Part shown: piece by piece, positions 31,501-33,284 of the stretch
Layout of the letters: each line of letters opens with the position of its first letter
How positions within the stretch are numbered: the stretch's first letter is position 1
NCBI GenBank assembly: GCA_019649035.1
Contig: BMAT01001841.1
Coordinates: forward strand, 19,745-53,028
DNA length: 33,284 bases
Direction: 5' to 3'
Origin: Elysia marginata
Lineage: Eukaryota > Mollusca > Gastropoda > Plakobranchidae
Made by a program: the position numbers and the translations under genes
The notes under the pieces: generated by a model
What the model was told of the DNA's origin: nothing
The model's input: only the letters and a program-made list of their open reading frames with translations
Database searches by the model: none

Positions 31501-32803
31501 CCATTCCCTGCTTCCTTTATATTAATCATCTGGTATGCAATGTATGCTTTTTATTTGCGAAGGGTTTCCTTTAACTTGTACTAACTGCTGTTTTGTGACC
31601 AGTTCTAATGGGTTTAATGCAACGGGCAATAGAAAACTTTTTATATTATAAGCGGTGTTATGAAAGCCAGTAAAATTATCATTTAACGTTTGGTGGCAGA
31701 ATGAAGTTTTGCTTTTATTGGTATCTTTTTTGGCCAAGAAGATTAAATACATTTTTCTATTATCTCTTCCAGCCTTTTTTTAAAGAGTAAGTTATAGTTG
31801 TTGTTTTTTTAATATTTTGAATCTAAGATATAATACTGAGTGCTTCTCAATAAACATAATGCTTGATATTCACAGAACCCGTAAAGAAAATAAAACATTC
31901 CTAAAATTGCCATAATTGTAAAATGATACCACAGGGCATATTATTGTGGAAGTTTGTCTCTGACTCAATGGAAAATGTTAATAGTTACCTATAATCTATA
32001 TTTCCATTGTATTGTGAACTTCCCCCCCCCCCCCATGGTGGTTTATTTTTTTCAGCAAAATAATTAAATACCAAGAGAAAACACTTTAATGAAATTTCTT
32101 TATGAATGTGGAACGATTTGTAACCAAACAAACAAACGAGCAAAACAAAGCAAAAACAACTGCACACTATGTACATATGATACTCAAATATTTTCCTTAT
32201 CTACCATAGAAAAAATGGTACTGACAGTAATGAAGGTTCATGAACCAAAAGAAAAATAAACCAACTGGCAGCCATCTTGTTAGGACTGGTTCCAATACAA
32301 AATTTAAATAATGCACAACTTTTATTTGCTTTTTTAAAAAAACATTTTGGTTTTGTTGGCTACTGTCTAGCACATGTGTCAACTGGGCTTTATAACTTTT
32401 GTTTACTAATGCTGATTAAATGGAAGTAAGACTGTGCAATTTTTAGTGCATCATCCCAGAGCGTAAATTCAGTTAAACAGATATATGCAAGGGAAAATCA
32501 ACTTCTATTTGATTTCTTACTGGTTTATATTGTTGCTGATGTTCTACTAGAGATTTTTAACTTGTATGTTGATTTAATTTTAATGTTACAAAATCTGTTT
32601 ATCACTCAAGGGTTCTGCTTATACAAGTGAGACTCAGATATTTGTCATGTTCCCCCAGTGATGTTGTATGTGTAGACATGAATTTTTCATTACCATCTCT
32701 CCATTTCAACCCTAAGAGATATGAAATAATGAAAAAAAAAGCTGTCTTCAAATTTTTTTTTTAAATATGGATTTGTGCTGTCTGTGATGCGGTGTTGTGA
32801 TAT
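28521..32803. other. AT-rich non-coding flank
   Basis: CpG-poor, with homopolymer runs (C run near 32021-32034) and further AATAAA hexamers. Reading frames are short and without domain signatures. It may be more 3' UTR or intergenic DNA; no second gene is visible up to the SINE at 32804, nor in 33133-33284. Confidence 0.7.
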
Positions 32804-33132
32804 GTGGACCAGCATGGCTCATTGGTTAGCGCGTCGGACTTGTGATCCGGCGGTCGCGGGTTTGATTCCCAGCCACGACGCATGTTGTAAGTGCCTTGGG
32901 AAAGCAATTTAGCCACACTTTCCTCAGTCCACCCACATGTAAAATGGGTACTGGCAATAGACAGTGCTTGAAATTTGTAGAATGTAAGTATTTGAGCGCC
33001 TTATAGGCAACCGTGCTGTAATGCTCTGAAATGAGTTGAATTTGCTTTGGTATGAATGTATTGGCCTGCTGGGGGAAATATGTAAAGTCTTGAGACTGCC
33101 TTCGGCGGTGGAAGACTATAACCCATATATTT
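32804..33132 (+). mobile_element. Full-length tRNA-derived SINE, tail type 2
   Basis: tRNA-like head with A box TGGCTCATTGG and B box GGTTTGATTCC (one change). The central part shares GGGAAAGCAATTTAGCC, CAGTCCACCCACATGTAAAA and TGGGTACTGG with the SINE at 7831-8161. The tail differs: GGGGGAAATATGTAAAGTCT, TGAGACTGCC, TTCGGCGGTGGAAGACTATA. This same tail occurs alone at 20949-21006. Confidence 0.88.
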
Positions 33133-33284
33133 ATGTCCCAAAGGAGATACCCCTGAATCGCAATTTTGAAACTGCCTCTAACTCAAGTAACTGCAGAAGA
33201 GGCTGAGAAAGGCTAAAAGGAAGTTTTACTTTTAATATTGCTGCTACACCAAAATGTAATGTAAAGCTACTGAGGAAAAAATCT

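Noticed and set aside
32804..32880. Functional tRNA gene
   Set aside because: The head is followed by a SINE core and tail shared with other copies, and the B box carries a change.

Overview
This is animal nuclear DNA. It holds a split gene with GT-AG introns, tRNA-derived SINEs, an AT-rich background and one assembly gap. The protein, the SINE types and a sharp change in CpG content fit an invertebrate with gene-body methylation. A mollusc is my best guess, inferred mainly from the SINE types and not proven.

The only gene I can support lies on the + strand. It encodes a PP2A B56 (B'/PR61) regulatory subunit of the gamma/delta class (PPP2R5C/D-like). Twelve constitutive or alternative coding positions run from 8829 to the stop codon at 24721 and give about 433 residues. 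They start at the conserved [10 protein letters not shown] motif and end in a delta-like RRKSELP tail. The first ~100 or more residues (N-terminus and first HEAT-like repeat) are not in the window, so the gene begins upstream.

The main discovery is a tandemly duplicated coding exon. Exon 8a (13298-13422) and exon 8b (14430-14554) are both 125 nt, have the same phases and the same flanking exons, and encode 35 of 41 identical residues. Their DNA differs at 32 sites, mostly synonymous. Since 125 is not a multiple of 3, only one copy can be used per mRNA, so this is a strong mutually exclusive exon pair inside the HEAT-repeat solenoid. Between them is a 288-nt N gap and what looks like a third, decayed copy.

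Other points in the gene: a candidate alternative terminal exon (21834-21917) that would replace the basic, phosphorylatable C-terminal tail; an Arg-to-Ser change at the exon 3/4 junction; a cryptic in-frame cassette exon candidate in intron 3; and two intronic foldbacks.

Layout: 1 to ~7250 is CpG-normal DNA without recognisable genes, with one SINE tail and one tRNA-Glu-like SINE head. From ~7250 to the end the DNA is strongly CpG-poor. A full-length SINE lies at 7831-8161 on the - strand, the B56 gene at 8829-24721, and a long AT-rich 3' UTR or flank with several AATAAA signals follows. A second full-length SINE lies at 32804-33132. No second gene is visible after 24721.
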